DNA from: Acidaminococcus fermentans DSM 20731
GTDB lineage: Bacteria > Bacillota > Negativicutes > Acidaminococcales > Acidaminococcaceae
NCBI RefSeq assembly: GCF_000025305.1
Contig: NC_013740.1
Location: forward strand, 2,108,001-2,172,000
Length of the DNA: 64,000 nt
Direction of reading: 5' to 3'
Positions within the stretch are counted from its first letter, which is position 1. Each line of letters begins with the position of its first letter. Below the pieces are notes generated by a model. The model made no database searches and was not told the origin of the DNA. It saw only the letters and a list, made by a program, of their open reading frames with translations. The translations under genes and the position numbers were made by a program. Shown here in pieces: positions 47,574 through 54,544 of the stretch.

Positions 47574-47596
47574 TTGCCAACTTTTTACCAACTTTT
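47574..47596. repeat. TTGCCAACTTT arm-site-like repeats, right
   Basis: TTGCCAACTTT at 47574-47584 and the variant TACCAACTTTT at 47586-47596, about 40 nt inside attR. Counterpart of the repeats at 40537-40683. Confidence 0.65.
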
Positions 47597-47634
47597 CTAT
47601 ATAAAGGAGCGCGGAACAAGGAAATATGCGCCCT

Positions 47635-47652
47635 TCCCCCTATGCTCCACCA
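47635..47652 (+). other. attR
   Basis: TCCCCCTATGCTCCACCA, 17 of 18 nt identical to the tRNA-Ala 3' end at 40401-40418. Marks the right boundary of the integrated element. Confidence 0.88.
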
Positions 47653-47662
47653 GACAAAAAGC

Positions 47663-47701
47663 AAGCATCCATGCGGGTTTTGACCGTGTGGATGCTTTTT
47701 T
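47663..47701 (+). terminator. Terminator just beyond attR (original tRNA-Ala terminator)
   Basis: AAGCATCCA and TGCGG pair with CCGTG and TGGATGCTT, followed by six Ts. It starts 10 nt after attR, where a tRNA terminator would be in the empty site; integration has moved it 7.2 kb from the gene it served. Confidence 0.8.
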
Positions 47702-47867
47702 GTTTGCAAAAAATCTTATAAGGGTCATCTAAAAATCAATCAATTTGGCAGCAGAAAAAGGGGGAAAATGGGCGGGCGGCTCTGGCAACATTTTGCCGGA
47801 GGCAAAGGTTTTGAACCGCCCCTACGGCATCCTATTTCATTTCCCAAGTCTTTTTATACACATCAAA
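47702..47867. other. Gene-free region with GTAGGGGC-type repeat
   Basis: No ORF. Contains a nested structure: GGGCGG (about 47772) pairs with CCGCCC (about 47816) around a TTGCC/GGCAA stem, ending in CGCCCCTACGGCATC. The end matches GGCCCCTACGGCATC at about 62860. Confidence 0.45.
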
Positions 47868-47893
47868 AGGACCTGGCCATCAGGCCAGGTCCT
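47868..47893 (-). terminator. Terminator of the rrf2 gene
   Basis: AGGACCTGGCC, loop of 4, GGCCAGGTCCT: a perfect 11-bp stem followed by TTTT in the minus direction. Confidence 0.82.
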
Positions 47894-47896
47894 GTC

Positions 47897-47924
47897 CTGA
47901 GTCTTCTGACTCCAGACTGAGGGA
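47897..47924 (-). repeat. Four-heptamer array G (degenerate)
   Basis: Units CTGAGTC, TTCTGAC, TCCAGAC, TGAGGGA. In the direction of the Rrf2 gene the order is stop, GCTGC/GCAGC hairpin (47921-47946), array, terminator (47868-47893), the same as after rplQ. Confidence 0.6.
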
Positions 47925-47946
47925 CTGCTGCCCAGGCAGCAACCCC
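47921..47946 (-). other. GCTGC/GCAGC hairpin of the heptamer module after rrf2
   Basis: TGCTGC, loop CCAG, GCAGCA, extended by GGG/CCC. Lies 6 nt after the Rrf2 stop. Confidence 0.55.
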
Positions 47947-47951
47947 TCTTT

Positions 47952-48374
47952 TTACATCCCCTTCTTTTCCTGCTTTTTCACCAGGTCTTCCAAGGTGGTG
48001 TTGTCCACGATGTTGTCGATGGCGTCCTGGATTTCTTTCCACAGGTCCAGGGTCACGCAGTGGGCGGCCCGGTCGCAGATGGCATGGCCGGGTTCCAGGC
48101 AGGCCACCGGGGCCAGGGACCCTTCCACCGCCCGGAGGATCTCTCCGGCTGTATAGTCTTTGGGATCACGGACCAGTTTGTACCCGCCCTGGGCTCCTCT
48201 GGCGCTTTTCACCAGTTTGGCGCGGGAGAGCTGGGTAATGATCTGTTCCAGGTATTTTTCTGAGATTTCCTGTCTCTGAGAGACACTTTTAATGGGTACA
48301 TAGGATTCGGTGCCGTTGATGGCCAGATCGATCATCAGGCGCAGGGCGTACCGTCCCTTGGTAGAGATTTTCAT
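47952..48374 (-). CDS. Rrf2-family transcriptional regulator (IscR/RsrR-like)
   Basis: A 140-residue winged-helix regulator: MKISTKGRYALRLMIDLAI, QEISEKYLEQIITQLSRAKLV (recognition helix region) and the wing GAQGGYKLVRDP. Three cysteines in C-x7-C-x5-C spacing (ACLEPGHAICDRAAHC, about 92-106) can hold an Fe-S cluster, so it probably senses redox or Fe-S status. Start ATG 48374 has GGAGG 5 nt upstream. It is divergent from the hydrogenase operon and the intergenic region holds two inverted repeats, suggesting it regulates both. Confidence 0.88.
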   Translation of the reverse strand: MKISTKGRYALRLMIDLAINGTESYVPIKSVSQRQEISEKYLEQIITQLSRAKLVKSARGAQGGYKLVRDPKDYTAGEILRAVEGSLAPVACLEPGHAICDRAAHCVTLDLWKEIQDAIDNIVDNTTLEDLVKKQEKKGM

Positions 48375-48402
48375 GGTTCCTCCTCGCAGCAAGAATAATT
48401 TC

Positions 48403-48464
48403 CTATAATTGTACTATAGAATTTTCCAAAAGGAAAGGTAAATTCCTAGTAATTTTTAGGAATT
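48403..48464. promoter_or_regulatory. Candidate Rrf2 operators in the divergent intergenic region
   Basis: Two dyads: CTATA/TATAG with a 7-nt centre (48403-48419), and AATTCCTA/TAGGAATT with an 8-nt centre (48441-48464, perfect 8-bp arms). They lie around the predicted start of the Rrf2 gene, upstream of the hydrogenase promoter. Confidence 0.55.
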
Positions 48465-48503
48465 TCATCCTTCTTGATTTATCTGATTTTTTCGCCGAAT
48501 CGA

Positions 48504-48533
48504 TTGACACTCTTTGCTTCCGAACGGTAAAAT
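48504..48533 (+). promoter_or_regulatory. Promoter of the hydrogenase operon
   Basis: -35 TTGACA (48504-48509), 18 nt, -10 TAAAAT (48528-48533), about 65 nt before the first gene. Confidence 0.72.
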
Positions 48534-48598
48534 AATATCGTATCTGTTCATTCTGTTTCCGGAATCCATACCGGAAATTCGCAGAGGGGGAAATCATC

Positions 48599-50434
48599 GT
48601 GAGTCGCTTACAGATTGAAACGCCGGGCAGGGCCCAGACGGTCCTGAACAGCCTGTATCAGGATATGCACCGAAGGATCAGTGCCAGTTCGCCGGGGCTT
48701 TGTCCGGTGGACATGGCCCTGAATTTCCTGCGCTTCTGCCATGCCCAGAGCTGCGGCAAATGCGTGCCCTGCCGGGTGGGGCTGGGCCAGCTGGAAGTGC
48801 TGATCGAACAGGTGCTGGATCGGACGGCCAGCCTGGACACCATCACCCTGATCGAAAAGACGGCCCGGAGCATTGCGGATTCTTCGGACTGCGCCATTGG
48901 GTTTGAAGCGGCTTCCATGGTGCTGAAGGGAGTCCGGGGCTTCCGGGAGGACTATGAGGAACACGTGCTCACCGGCCGGTGCATCTGCGGTCTCAGCCAC
49001 CCGGTGCCCTGTGTGTCCACCTGCCCGGCCCATGTGGATATCCCGGGCTACGTGGCCCTGATCCGGGACGGCCGCTACGAGGATGCCCTGGAACTGATCC
49101 GGAAGGACAATCCCTTCCCGGCGGCCTGCGCCTATGTATGTGAACATCCCTGCGAGCACCACTGCCGCCGGGGCATGGTGGATGCTCCGGTGAACATCTG
49201 CGGCCTGAAGCGGTTTGCGGTGGACCATGCCAGACCGGCCAAGGCTCCGGCTCCCGCCCCGGCCACGGGAAAGACGGTGGCGGTGATCGGAGGGGGCCCC
49301 GGAGGCCTGACGGCGGCCTATTACCTTTCCCTGATGGGCCACAGTGTCACGGTGTACGAACAGCGGCCCCGGCTGGGCGGCATGCTCCGGTACGGGATCC
49401 CCGATTACCGGCTGCCCCTGGAGGTGCTGGACCGGGATCTTTCCTACATCCTGTCCGCAGGCATCCAGGTCCGCACCGGCGTCTCCATCGGCACGGATAT
49501 CCCGGTGGCTCAGCTCCAGCAGCAGTACGATGCGGTGTACATCGCCATCGGGGCCCACAGCGACAAAAAACTGCACCTGCCCGGGGAAGAGGCCCAGGGA
49601 GTGTTCAGCGCCGTCCGGCTGCTCCGGGACATCGGGGAAGGCCGGATTCCGGATTTTACCGGGAAACGGGTATGCATCATCGGCGGCGGCAACGTGTCCA
49701 TGGACGCCACCCGCACGGCCAAACGGCTGGGCGCTGCTTCCGTCCAGTGCATTTACCGGCGCCGGCTGGAAGACATGACGGCCCTGCCGGAAGAAATCCA
49801 GGATGCCATGGCGGAGGGCTGCGAGATTGTCACCCTGGAAGCCCCCAGCCGGATCGAAACCAACGAACAGGGCCAGGTGACGGCCCTGTGGACCCAGCCC
49901 CAGCACATCGGTCCCTACAATGGAAAGGACCGGCCCAATCCGGTGAAGGCGGCTCTTCCTGAACGGCGGTTCCCCTGCGATGTGCTGATCGTGGCCATCG
50001 GTCAGTCCATTGTCACCCAGCCCTTTGAGGCGGTGGGGGTCACCATCCGTCGGGGCACCATCCAGGCGGACCTGTCCAGCAGCGTCCCGGGCCTGGGGAA
50101 CCTGTTTGCCGGCGGGGATGCCGTCTCCGGTCCGGCCACGGTGATCCGGGCGGTGGCGGCCGGCAAGGTGGCAGCGGACAACATCGATTCCTTCCTGGGA
50201 TTCCACCACCGGATTTCCTGCGGGGTGGAGATTCCTCCGGCCTATTTCACCCACACCCCGCCCTGCGGCCGGGTGAACCTGAAGCAGCACTGCACCCCGG
50301 ACTGTGTGGGAGATTTCCACCTGGTCTCGGAAGGGATGACGCCGGAAGAGGCCCGGCAGGAAGCCAGCCGCTGTCTGCGCTGTGACCACTTTGGCTACGG
50401 CAGCTTCAAAGGAGGGAGGAATCGGGAATGGTAA
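48599..50434 (+). CDS. NuoF-tail/GltD-like NAD(P)H oxidoreductase partner of [FeFe]-hydrogenase
   Basis: A 611-residue cytoplasmic flavoprotein that should feed NAD(P)H electrons to HydA encoded just downstream. Residues 50-110 match the C-terminal cluster domain of NuoF/HydB (SCGKCVPCRVG with C52, C55, C58 and C98). Residues 125-215 are the GltD/NfnB N-terminal [4Fe-4S] domain (CPAHVDIPGYV, NPFPAACAYVCEHPCEHHCRRG). Then a Rossmann pair: FAD site VAVIGGGPGGLTAAYYLS (about 229-246) and NAD(P) site VCIIGGGNVSMDATRTAKRLGA (about 358-379), and GNLFAGGDAV near 502. A C-terminal CLRCDH adds a cluster ligand pair. Starts at GTG 48599 after AGAGGGGG. Overlaps hydA by 7 nt. Fusion of NuoF-type and GltD-type parts points to a bifurcating or NAD(P)H-linked hydrogenase. 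Confidence 0.85.
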   Translation: MSRLQIETPGRAQTVLNSLYQDMHRRISASSPGLCPVDMALNFLRFCHAQSCGKCVPCRVGLGQLEVLIEQVLDRTASLDTITLIEKTARSIADSSDCAIGFEAASMVLKGVRGFREDYEEHVLTGRCICGLSHPVPCVSTCPAHVDIPGYVALIRDGRYEDALELIRKDNPFPAACAYVCEHPCEHHCRRGMVDAPVNICGLKRFAVDHARPAKAPAPAPATGKTVAVIGGGPGGLTAAYYLSLMGHSVTVYEQRPRLGGMLRYGIPDYRLPLEVLDRDLSYILSAGIQVRTGVSIGTDIPVAQLQQQYDAVYIAIGAHSDKKLHLPGEEAQGVFSAVRLLRDIGEGRIPDFTGKRVCIIGGGNVSMDATRTAKRLGAASVQCIYRRRLEDMTALPEEIQDAMAEGCEIVTLEAPSRIETNEQGQVTALWTQPQHIGPYNGKDRPNPVKAALPERRFPCDVLIVAIGQSIVTQPFEAVGVTIRRGTIQADLSSSVPGLGNLFAGGDAVSGPATVIRAVAAGKVAADNIDSFLGFHHRISCGVEIPPAYFTHTPPCGRVNLKQHCTPDCVGDFHLVSEGMTPEEARQEASRCLRCDHFGYGSFKGGRNREW

Positions 50435-52158
50435 CCTGTACCATCGACGGAAAAATCATCCAGGTGCCGGAAGGGACCACCATCATGGAAGCGGCCCGGC
50501 AGGCCCACATCCGGATCCCCCACCTGTGCTACCTGAAAGGGCTGAACGAGATTGCCGCCTGCCGGGTGTGCTGTGTGGAGGTGGAAGGGGAACCGGCCAT
50601 GGTCACCGCCTGCAACAGCCCGGTGAAAGAAGGCATGGTGGTCCGCACCAATTCGCCCCGGGTCCGGGAAACCCGGAAAATCAATGTGGAACTGATCCTG
50701 TCCCAGCATGACTGCCGGTGCGCCACCTGCGTCCGCAGCGGCAACTGCCGGCTCCAGTCCCTGGCCAACAGCCTGGGGATCCACGACAATCCCTATGAGG
50801 AACAGCTGCCCAAAGGGCTCCGCCGGGCCTGGACCACCACCTATCCCCTGTTCCACGACTACAACAAATGCATCAAGTGCATGCGCTGCATCCAGGTGTG
50901 CGACAAAATCCAGGCCATGCACATCTGGGATGTGGCGGGCACCGGGGGACGGACCACCGTGGATGTGTCCGGGAACCGGGTGATCAAGGATTCGGACTGC
51001 ACCCTGTGCGGCCAGTGCATCATCCACTGCCCGGTGGCCGGGCTCCGGGAGCGGGACGACACGGACCGGCTCTATGAAGCCCTGGCAGACCCGGACAAGG
51101 TGACCCTGGTCCAGGTGGCTCCGGCGGTGCGGACGGCCTGGTGCGAAGCCTTCGGCCTGCCCCGGGAGGAAGGGACCATCGGCCGGATGGCGGCAGCCCT
51201 GCGTCAGCTGGGGTTCGACCATGTGTACGACACCACCTTTGCCGCGGATCTGACCATTATGGAAGAAGCCAACGAATTCCTGGAACGGTTCCTGGCAGGG
51301 GATACCCGGGAATTCCCCATGTTCACCAGCTGCTGTCCCGGCTGGGTCCGGTTCCTGAAAGGACAGTATCCGGAGCTGACGGACCGGCTGTCCACCTCCA
51401 AATCCCCCCAGCAGATGTTCGGGGCCATAGCCAAGACCTGGCTGGCGGACAAGCTGCAGGTGATCCCGGAAAAACTGTACTGCGTATCCATCATGCCCTG
51501 CCTGGCCAAGAAGGCGGAATGTGCCCTGCCCACCATGCGCACGGACCACGGGCCCGATGTGGACCTGGCCCTGACCACCCGGGAATTCATCCGTGTGCTC
51601 CGTGCGGACCATCTGGATCCGTCCCTGCTGCCGGAAGAGCCCCTGGATGATCCCATGGGGACCTTTACCGGTGCCGGGACCATTTTCGGAACCACCGGCG
51701 GGGTGCTGGAGGCGGCGCTCCGGACGGCCTATGCCAAACTCACCGGGGAAAATCCCGACCCGGAACTGTTTGCTCCTTTGCGGAACGGCATCGGGCTCCG
51801 GGATGCGGTGTACACCATCGCCGGCAAAGAGATCCGCTGTGCGGTGGTCAGCGGTCTGGGGAACACCCGGCAGCTGATCCAGGCCCTGAAGCGGAAGGAA
51901 GTCCATTACGATTTCGTGGAAGTGATGGCCTGCCCGGGCGGATGCGCCGGCGGGGGCGGCCAGCCCATTCCCCAGGAGGACGAGGAACTGGAAGGCGTGC
52001 GGGGTGAACAGCTCCGGACCCTGGACAAGCGCAGCCGCTTCCGGTTCTCCCACGAAAATCCCCAGATCCAGCGGCTGTACCGGGAATTCCTGGGCAAGCC
52101 CCTGAGCCCCAAAGCAGAAGCCCTGCTCCATACGGACCATTTTGGGTGGAAGATGTAA
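50428..52158 (+). CDS. hydA: [FeFe]-hydrogenase catalytic subunit, group A
   Basis: A 576-residue M3-type enzyme that evolves or oxidises H2. In order: [2Fe-2S] domain (C34, C45, C48, C62), His-ligated [4Fe-4S] (H94, C98, C101, C107), two [4Fe-4S] (C148/151/154/158 and C191/194/197/201), then the H-cluster with L1 TSCCPGW (300-306), L2 MPCLAKKAE (356-364) and L3 EVMACPGGCAGGGGQP (498-513). All ligands are intact. Translationally coupled to the upstream oxidoreductase (7-nt overlap). No HydC (NuoE-like) subunit and no maturases HydEFG are in this window, so they must lie elsewhere. Ends in a hairpin-array-terminator module. Confidence 0.95.
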   Translation: MVTCTIDGKIIQVPEGTTIMEAARQAHIRIPHLCYLKGLNEIAACRVCCVEVEGEPAMVTACNSPVKEGMVVRTNSPRVRETRKINVELILSQHDCRCATCVRSGNCRLQSLANSLGIHDNPYEEQLPKGLRRAWTTTYPLFHDYNKCIKCMRCIQVCDKIQAMHIWDVAGTGGRTTVDVSGNRVIKDSDCTLCGQCIIHCPVAGLRERDDTDRLYEALADPDKVTLVQVAPAVRTAWCEAFGLPREEGTIGRMAAALRQLGFDHVYDTTFAADLTIMEEANEFLERFLAGDTREFPMFTSCCPGWVRFLKGQYPELTDRLSTSKSPQQMFGAIAKTWLADKLQVIPEKLYCVSIMPCLAKKAECALPTMRTDHGPDVDLALTTREFIRVLRADHLDPSLLPEEPLDDPMGTFTGAGTIFGTTGGVLEAALRTAYAKLTGENPDPELFAPLRNGIGLRDAVYTIAGKEIRCAVVSGLGNTRQLIQALKRKEVHYDFVEVMACPGGCAGGGGQPIPQEDEELEGVRGEQLRTLDKRSRFRFSHENPQIQRLYREFLGKPLSPKAEALLHTDHFGWKM

Positions 52159-52161
52159 AAA

Positions 52162-52187
52162 GGAGCTGCTGCATAGGCAGCAGCTCC
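52162..52187 (+). other. GCTGC/GCAGC hairpin of the heptamer module after hydA
   Basis: GGAGCTGCTGC, loop ATAG, GCAGCAGCTCC: perfect 11-bp stem 3 nt after the hydA stop. No T-run follows. Confidence 0.7.
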
Positions 52188-52190
52188 GGT

Positions 52191-52218
52191 CACGAGCCAC
52201 GGGTCACGGGTCGCGGGC
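52191..52218 (+). repeat. Four-heptamer array H
   Basis: Units CACGAGC, CACGGGT, CACGGGT, CGCGGGC, starting 3 nt after the hydA hairpin. Followed by TTGTTGGT..ACCGAA, which also follows array J at 54344. Confidence 0.8.
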
Positions 52219-52313
52219 TTGTTGGTGCGAACCGAAGATTCTGTTTTTCAGAGTCCATCCCGATTTTATCCTTTCATCTTATAGAAAAAGAACAGACGGC
52301 TTGAACGTCCAGG

Positions 52314-52341
52314 CTCGCGACTCACGACTCGCGACCCGCGA
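52314..52341 (-). repeat. Four-heptamer array I
   Basis: Units CTCGCGA, CTCACGA, CTCGCGA, CCCGCGA. Related to array H in inverted orientation; the two enclose a 95-nt spacer (52219-52313). Followed 2 nt later by the terminator 52344-52374. Confidence 0.82.
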
Positions 52342-52343
52342 CC

Positions 52344-52374
52344 GGGGTGTGAATTTTTCACACCCCGCTTTTTT
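52344..52374 (+). terminator. Intrinsic terminator of the hydrogenase operon
   Basis: GGGGTGTGAA, loop TTT, TTCACACCCC, then GC and six Ts. It is oriented for the + strand operon and abuts the stop codon of the convergent pcp gene. Confidence 0.85.
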
Positions 52375-53018
52375 CAGCACTCCGTTCCCCCTGTCACTTT
52401 GGCGTCTTCCTGGTTTTCCACCGCCGTTTCCACGGCCGTTTTCAAGCCTTCCACAATAGTCTCCAGGGCCATGCTGGGCTGATCTTTCAGCCGGGCCGCC
52501 TGTTCCGGCAGATAGGGCACGTGGATGAAGCCGCCCCGGCGCTGCCGGCTGTCGTGGGCCAACAGGTCCATGAGGCCGTAGAACACATGGTTGCACACAA
52601 AGGTGCCCGCAGTGTTGGAAACCTTGGCCGGGATACCTCTGGCCTGGAGGGCGGCCACCATTTTCTTGATGGGCAGGGTGGCAAAATAAGCTGCCGGACC
52701 GCCCGGCACCACGGGCTCATCCACCGGCTGGTTCCCTTCGTTGTCCCCGATCCGGAAATCATCGCAGTTGATGGCCACCCGTTCCACCGTCAGGTCCGTC
52801 CGGCCTCCGGCCTGGCCGATGCAGATCACGATGTCCGGATTGAAGGCGGCAATGGCGTCCTTCACTCTGGCAATGGCCTTCCCCCGGACTGTGGGGATTT
52901 CCACCGTGTGGACCCGGGCCCCGGCCAGGAGCAGCCCGTCCAGTTTTTTCACCGCTTCCAGCGCCGGATTCACCGGTTCCCCGCCAAAGGGATCAAAACC
53001 TGTCAGCAATACGTTCAT
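52374..53018 (-). CDS. pcp: Pyroglutamyl-peptidase I (pyrrolidone-carboxylate peptidase)
   Basis: A 214-residue cytosolic cysteine peptidase removing N-terminal pyroglutamate from peptides. LTGFDPFGGEPVNP (5-18), catalytic Glu in VERVAIN (about 80), Cys in SNTAGTFVCNHVFY (about 143) and His in GGFIHVPYLPEQ (about 166). The C-terminal 35 residues after PSMALETI are extended and low-complexity compared with the family. Convergent with hydA; capA diverges upstream. Confidence 0.93.
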   Translation of the reverse strand: MNVLLTGFDPFGGEPVNPALEAVKKLDGLLLAGARVHTVEIPTVRGKAIARVKDAIAAFNPDIVICIGQAGGRTDLTVERVAINCDDFRIGDNEGNQPVDEPVVPGGPAAYFATLPIKKMVAALQARGIPAKVSNTAGTFVCNHVFYGLMDLLAHDSRQRRGGFIHVPYLPEQAARLKDQPSMALETIVEGLKTAVETAVENQEDAKVTGGTEC

Positions 53019-53152
53019 GATGCATTCCTCCTCTTCTCTGTTGTTCTCCCCCGAAAGGAAAATCCCTGCAAACAGGAGGCAACGGGTGAACCAGGCGGCA
53101 CGGCTGCGCCGGTCTTGATTCGCCCCTGCGGATTTCTACCGCACACACACAC

Positions 53153-53182
53153 TGGACAAGCAGTCCGGTTCCATCGTATGAT
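53153..53182 (+). promoter_or_regulatory. Possible promoter of the capA-like gene
   Basis: -35 TGGACA (53153-53158), 18 nt, -10 TATGAT (53177-53182), 35 nt before the start codon. Moderate match only. Confidence 0.35.
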
Positions 53183-53216
53183 AGGTACTGAAATTTCTGA
53201 GAAAGGAACCTGCTGT

Positions 53217-54362
53217 ATGACCCATTCCATTTCTGCCCTTTTCATTTCCCTTCTGGCATCCCTGGCCCTGTTGGCAATGCCCGCTCCTTCCTTTGCTTCT
53301 CCGGCGGTCCCGGGGACCCGGAAGCCGGCGCCGGTCCAGGCCAAGGCCCCGGTGCCGGCCGCCCCTGCCCAGCCGGCTGCCGCTCCGGCTGTTTCTCCAA
53401 CAGCCCCCTCCGCCCCCGCTGCACCTGCTCCGGCGCCCCAGCCTCCGGCAGACCCCGTCACCACAGTGACCCTCAGCGCTGCCGGTGATTGCACCCTGGG
53501 CACGGAGGAAAGTTTCGGCTATGAAGGGACTTTTCCGGAAGCCTGGGATGCCGCCGGGGGTGACGGCTCCGTATTCCTGGCCGGGGTCCGGTCCGTTTTC
53601 GTCCAGGACGACCTGACCCTGGTGAACATGGAAGGCCCCCTCACCACCCGGGGAGAACGTCAGGACAAGACCTTCGCCTTCCGGGGAGACCCGGCCTATG
53701 TGGAAGTGCTGAAAACCGGCAGCGTGGAAGCCGCCTCCCTGGCCAACAACCACAGTTACGACTACGGGAACGACGGATACTGGGACACCTTCAAAACCCT
53801 GGGAGACAACGGGATCATGCCCTTCGGCTATGAAGAAAGCCAGATCCTCACCGTGAAAGGGATCCCGGTGGGGCTGGTAGGAATCAACGCCCTGGAAGCC
53901 GGGGCCCCCGACCAGCTCCAGGAGGAACTGGCCAAAGTGAAGGAACGGGGTGCCCGGCTGACGGTGGTGTTTTTCCATTGGGGCAGTGAACTGGAGACCC
54001 GTCCGGACGAGGATCAGGTGTGGCTGGCCCACCTGGCCGTGGACCAGGGAGCGGACCTGGTGCTGGGGGCCCATCCCCATGTGATCCAGCCCCTGGAAAC
54101 CTACAAGGGCAGGACCATCTGCTACAGCCTGGGGAATTTCTGCTTCGGTGGCAACAGCAACCCCCGGGACAAGGACACCTTCATCTACCAGCAGACCTTC
54201 CGGTTCCAGAAAGGCCGTCTGCTGGGAGCGGATCCGGGAAAAGTGATTCCCTGCCGGATTTCCTCCACCCCGGACTGGAACGATTTCTGTCCCACCCTGG
54301 TGGAAGGGGAAGAAGCGGAACGGATCAGGGAAAAAGCAGGTGTCGCGGATCGCGAGTCGTGA
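53217..54362 (+). CDS. CapA/PgsA-like secreted metallophosphoesterase-fold protein
   Basis: A 381-residue exported protein. Signal peptide 1-28 (ALFISLLASLALLAMPAPSFA), then an Ala/Pro-rich linker (about 30-80), then a CapA domain: AAGDCTLGTE (about 88-97), NMEGPLTTRG (about 139-148), SLANNHSYDYG (about 178-188), VVFFHWGSE (about 250-258), GAHPHVIQPLE (about 287-297) and YSLGNFCFGGN (about 304-314). These are the metal-ligand motifs of the family acting in poly-gamma-glutamate or capsule biology; the actual substrate is unknown and no capBC lies nearby. The last codons (GVADRES) are encoded by heptamer array J, so the original C-terminus may have been altered by insertion of that repeat. Confidence 0.85.
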   Translation: MTHSISALFISLLASLALLAMPAPSFASPAVPGTRKPAPVQAKAPVPAAPAQPAAAPAVSPTAPSAPAAPAPAPQPPADPVTTVTLSAAGDCTLGTEESFGYEGTFPEAWDAAGGDGSVFLAGVRSVFVQDDLTLVNMEGPLTTRGERQDKTFAFRGDPAYVEVLKTGSVEAASLANNHSYDYGNDGYWDTFKTLGDNGIMPFGYEESQILTVKGIPVGLVGINALEAGAPDQLQEELAKVKERGARLTVVFFHWGSELETRPDEDQVWLAHLAVDQGADLVLGAHPHVIQPLETYKGRTICYSLGNFCFGGNSNPRDKDTFIYQQTFRFQKGRLLGADPGKVIPCRISSTPDWNDFCPTLVEGEEAERIREKAGVADRES

Positions 54363-54371
54363 GTCGCGGGC
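54344..54371 (+). repeat. Four-heptamer array J, spanning the capA-like stop codon
   Basis: Units CGCGGAT, CGCGAGT, CGTGAGT, CGCGGGC. The stop codon TGA of the CapA-like gene lies inside unit 3. Downstream sequence TTGTTGGT....ACCGAA matches that after array H. Confidence 0.82.
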
Positions 54372-54544
54372 TTGTTGGTACAGACCGAAAATTCCGTTTC
54401 ACAGTTTCCAGTCCGATTAATTCTTCCTGTTCATATGGAAATGGATTCATAAACAGCATCCTTCCTTGTTTTTCATTCTTTGCATACATCCACCCAGGGG
54501 TCTTGTCCCACCAGGCTTTCCAGTTTTTCCAGGGTCAGTCGGAC

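Larger units (their letters stand above)
40401..47652. mobile_element. 7.25-kb tRNA-Ala-integrated replicating element (phage-satellite-like)
   Basis: Bounded by an 18-nt direct repeat derived from the tRNA-Ala 3' end. Gene order from the left: integrase (-), CI-like repressor (-), Cro-like (+), excisionase-like HTH (+), two small genes, primase-helicase, iteron origin, two small ORFs. There are no structural, terminase, lysis, relaxase or type IV secretion genes. The AT content, small tightly packed genes and divergent switch resemble phage-inducible chromosomal islands or minimal integrative plasmids. The right part (47.25-47.63 kb) holds little recognisable coding sequence. Confidence 0.88.

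Noticed and set aside
47635-47652. Second tRNA gene at attR
   Set aside because: Only the last 18 nt of a tRNA match; upstream sequence does not fold into D or anticodon arms.
40401-47652. Complete prophage or ICE
   Set aside because: No terminase, portal, capsid, tail, lysis, relaxase, FtsK-type coupling or secretion gene in the 7.25 kb.
47434-47709. Minus-strand ORF across attR
   Set aside because: Crosses the att site and terminator, no ribosome binding site, no recognisable domain.
48608-52200. Long minus-strand ORFs (593 and 601 residues)
   Set aside because: Exact shadows of the hydrogenase operon genes, whose iron-sulfur motifs are unmistakable.
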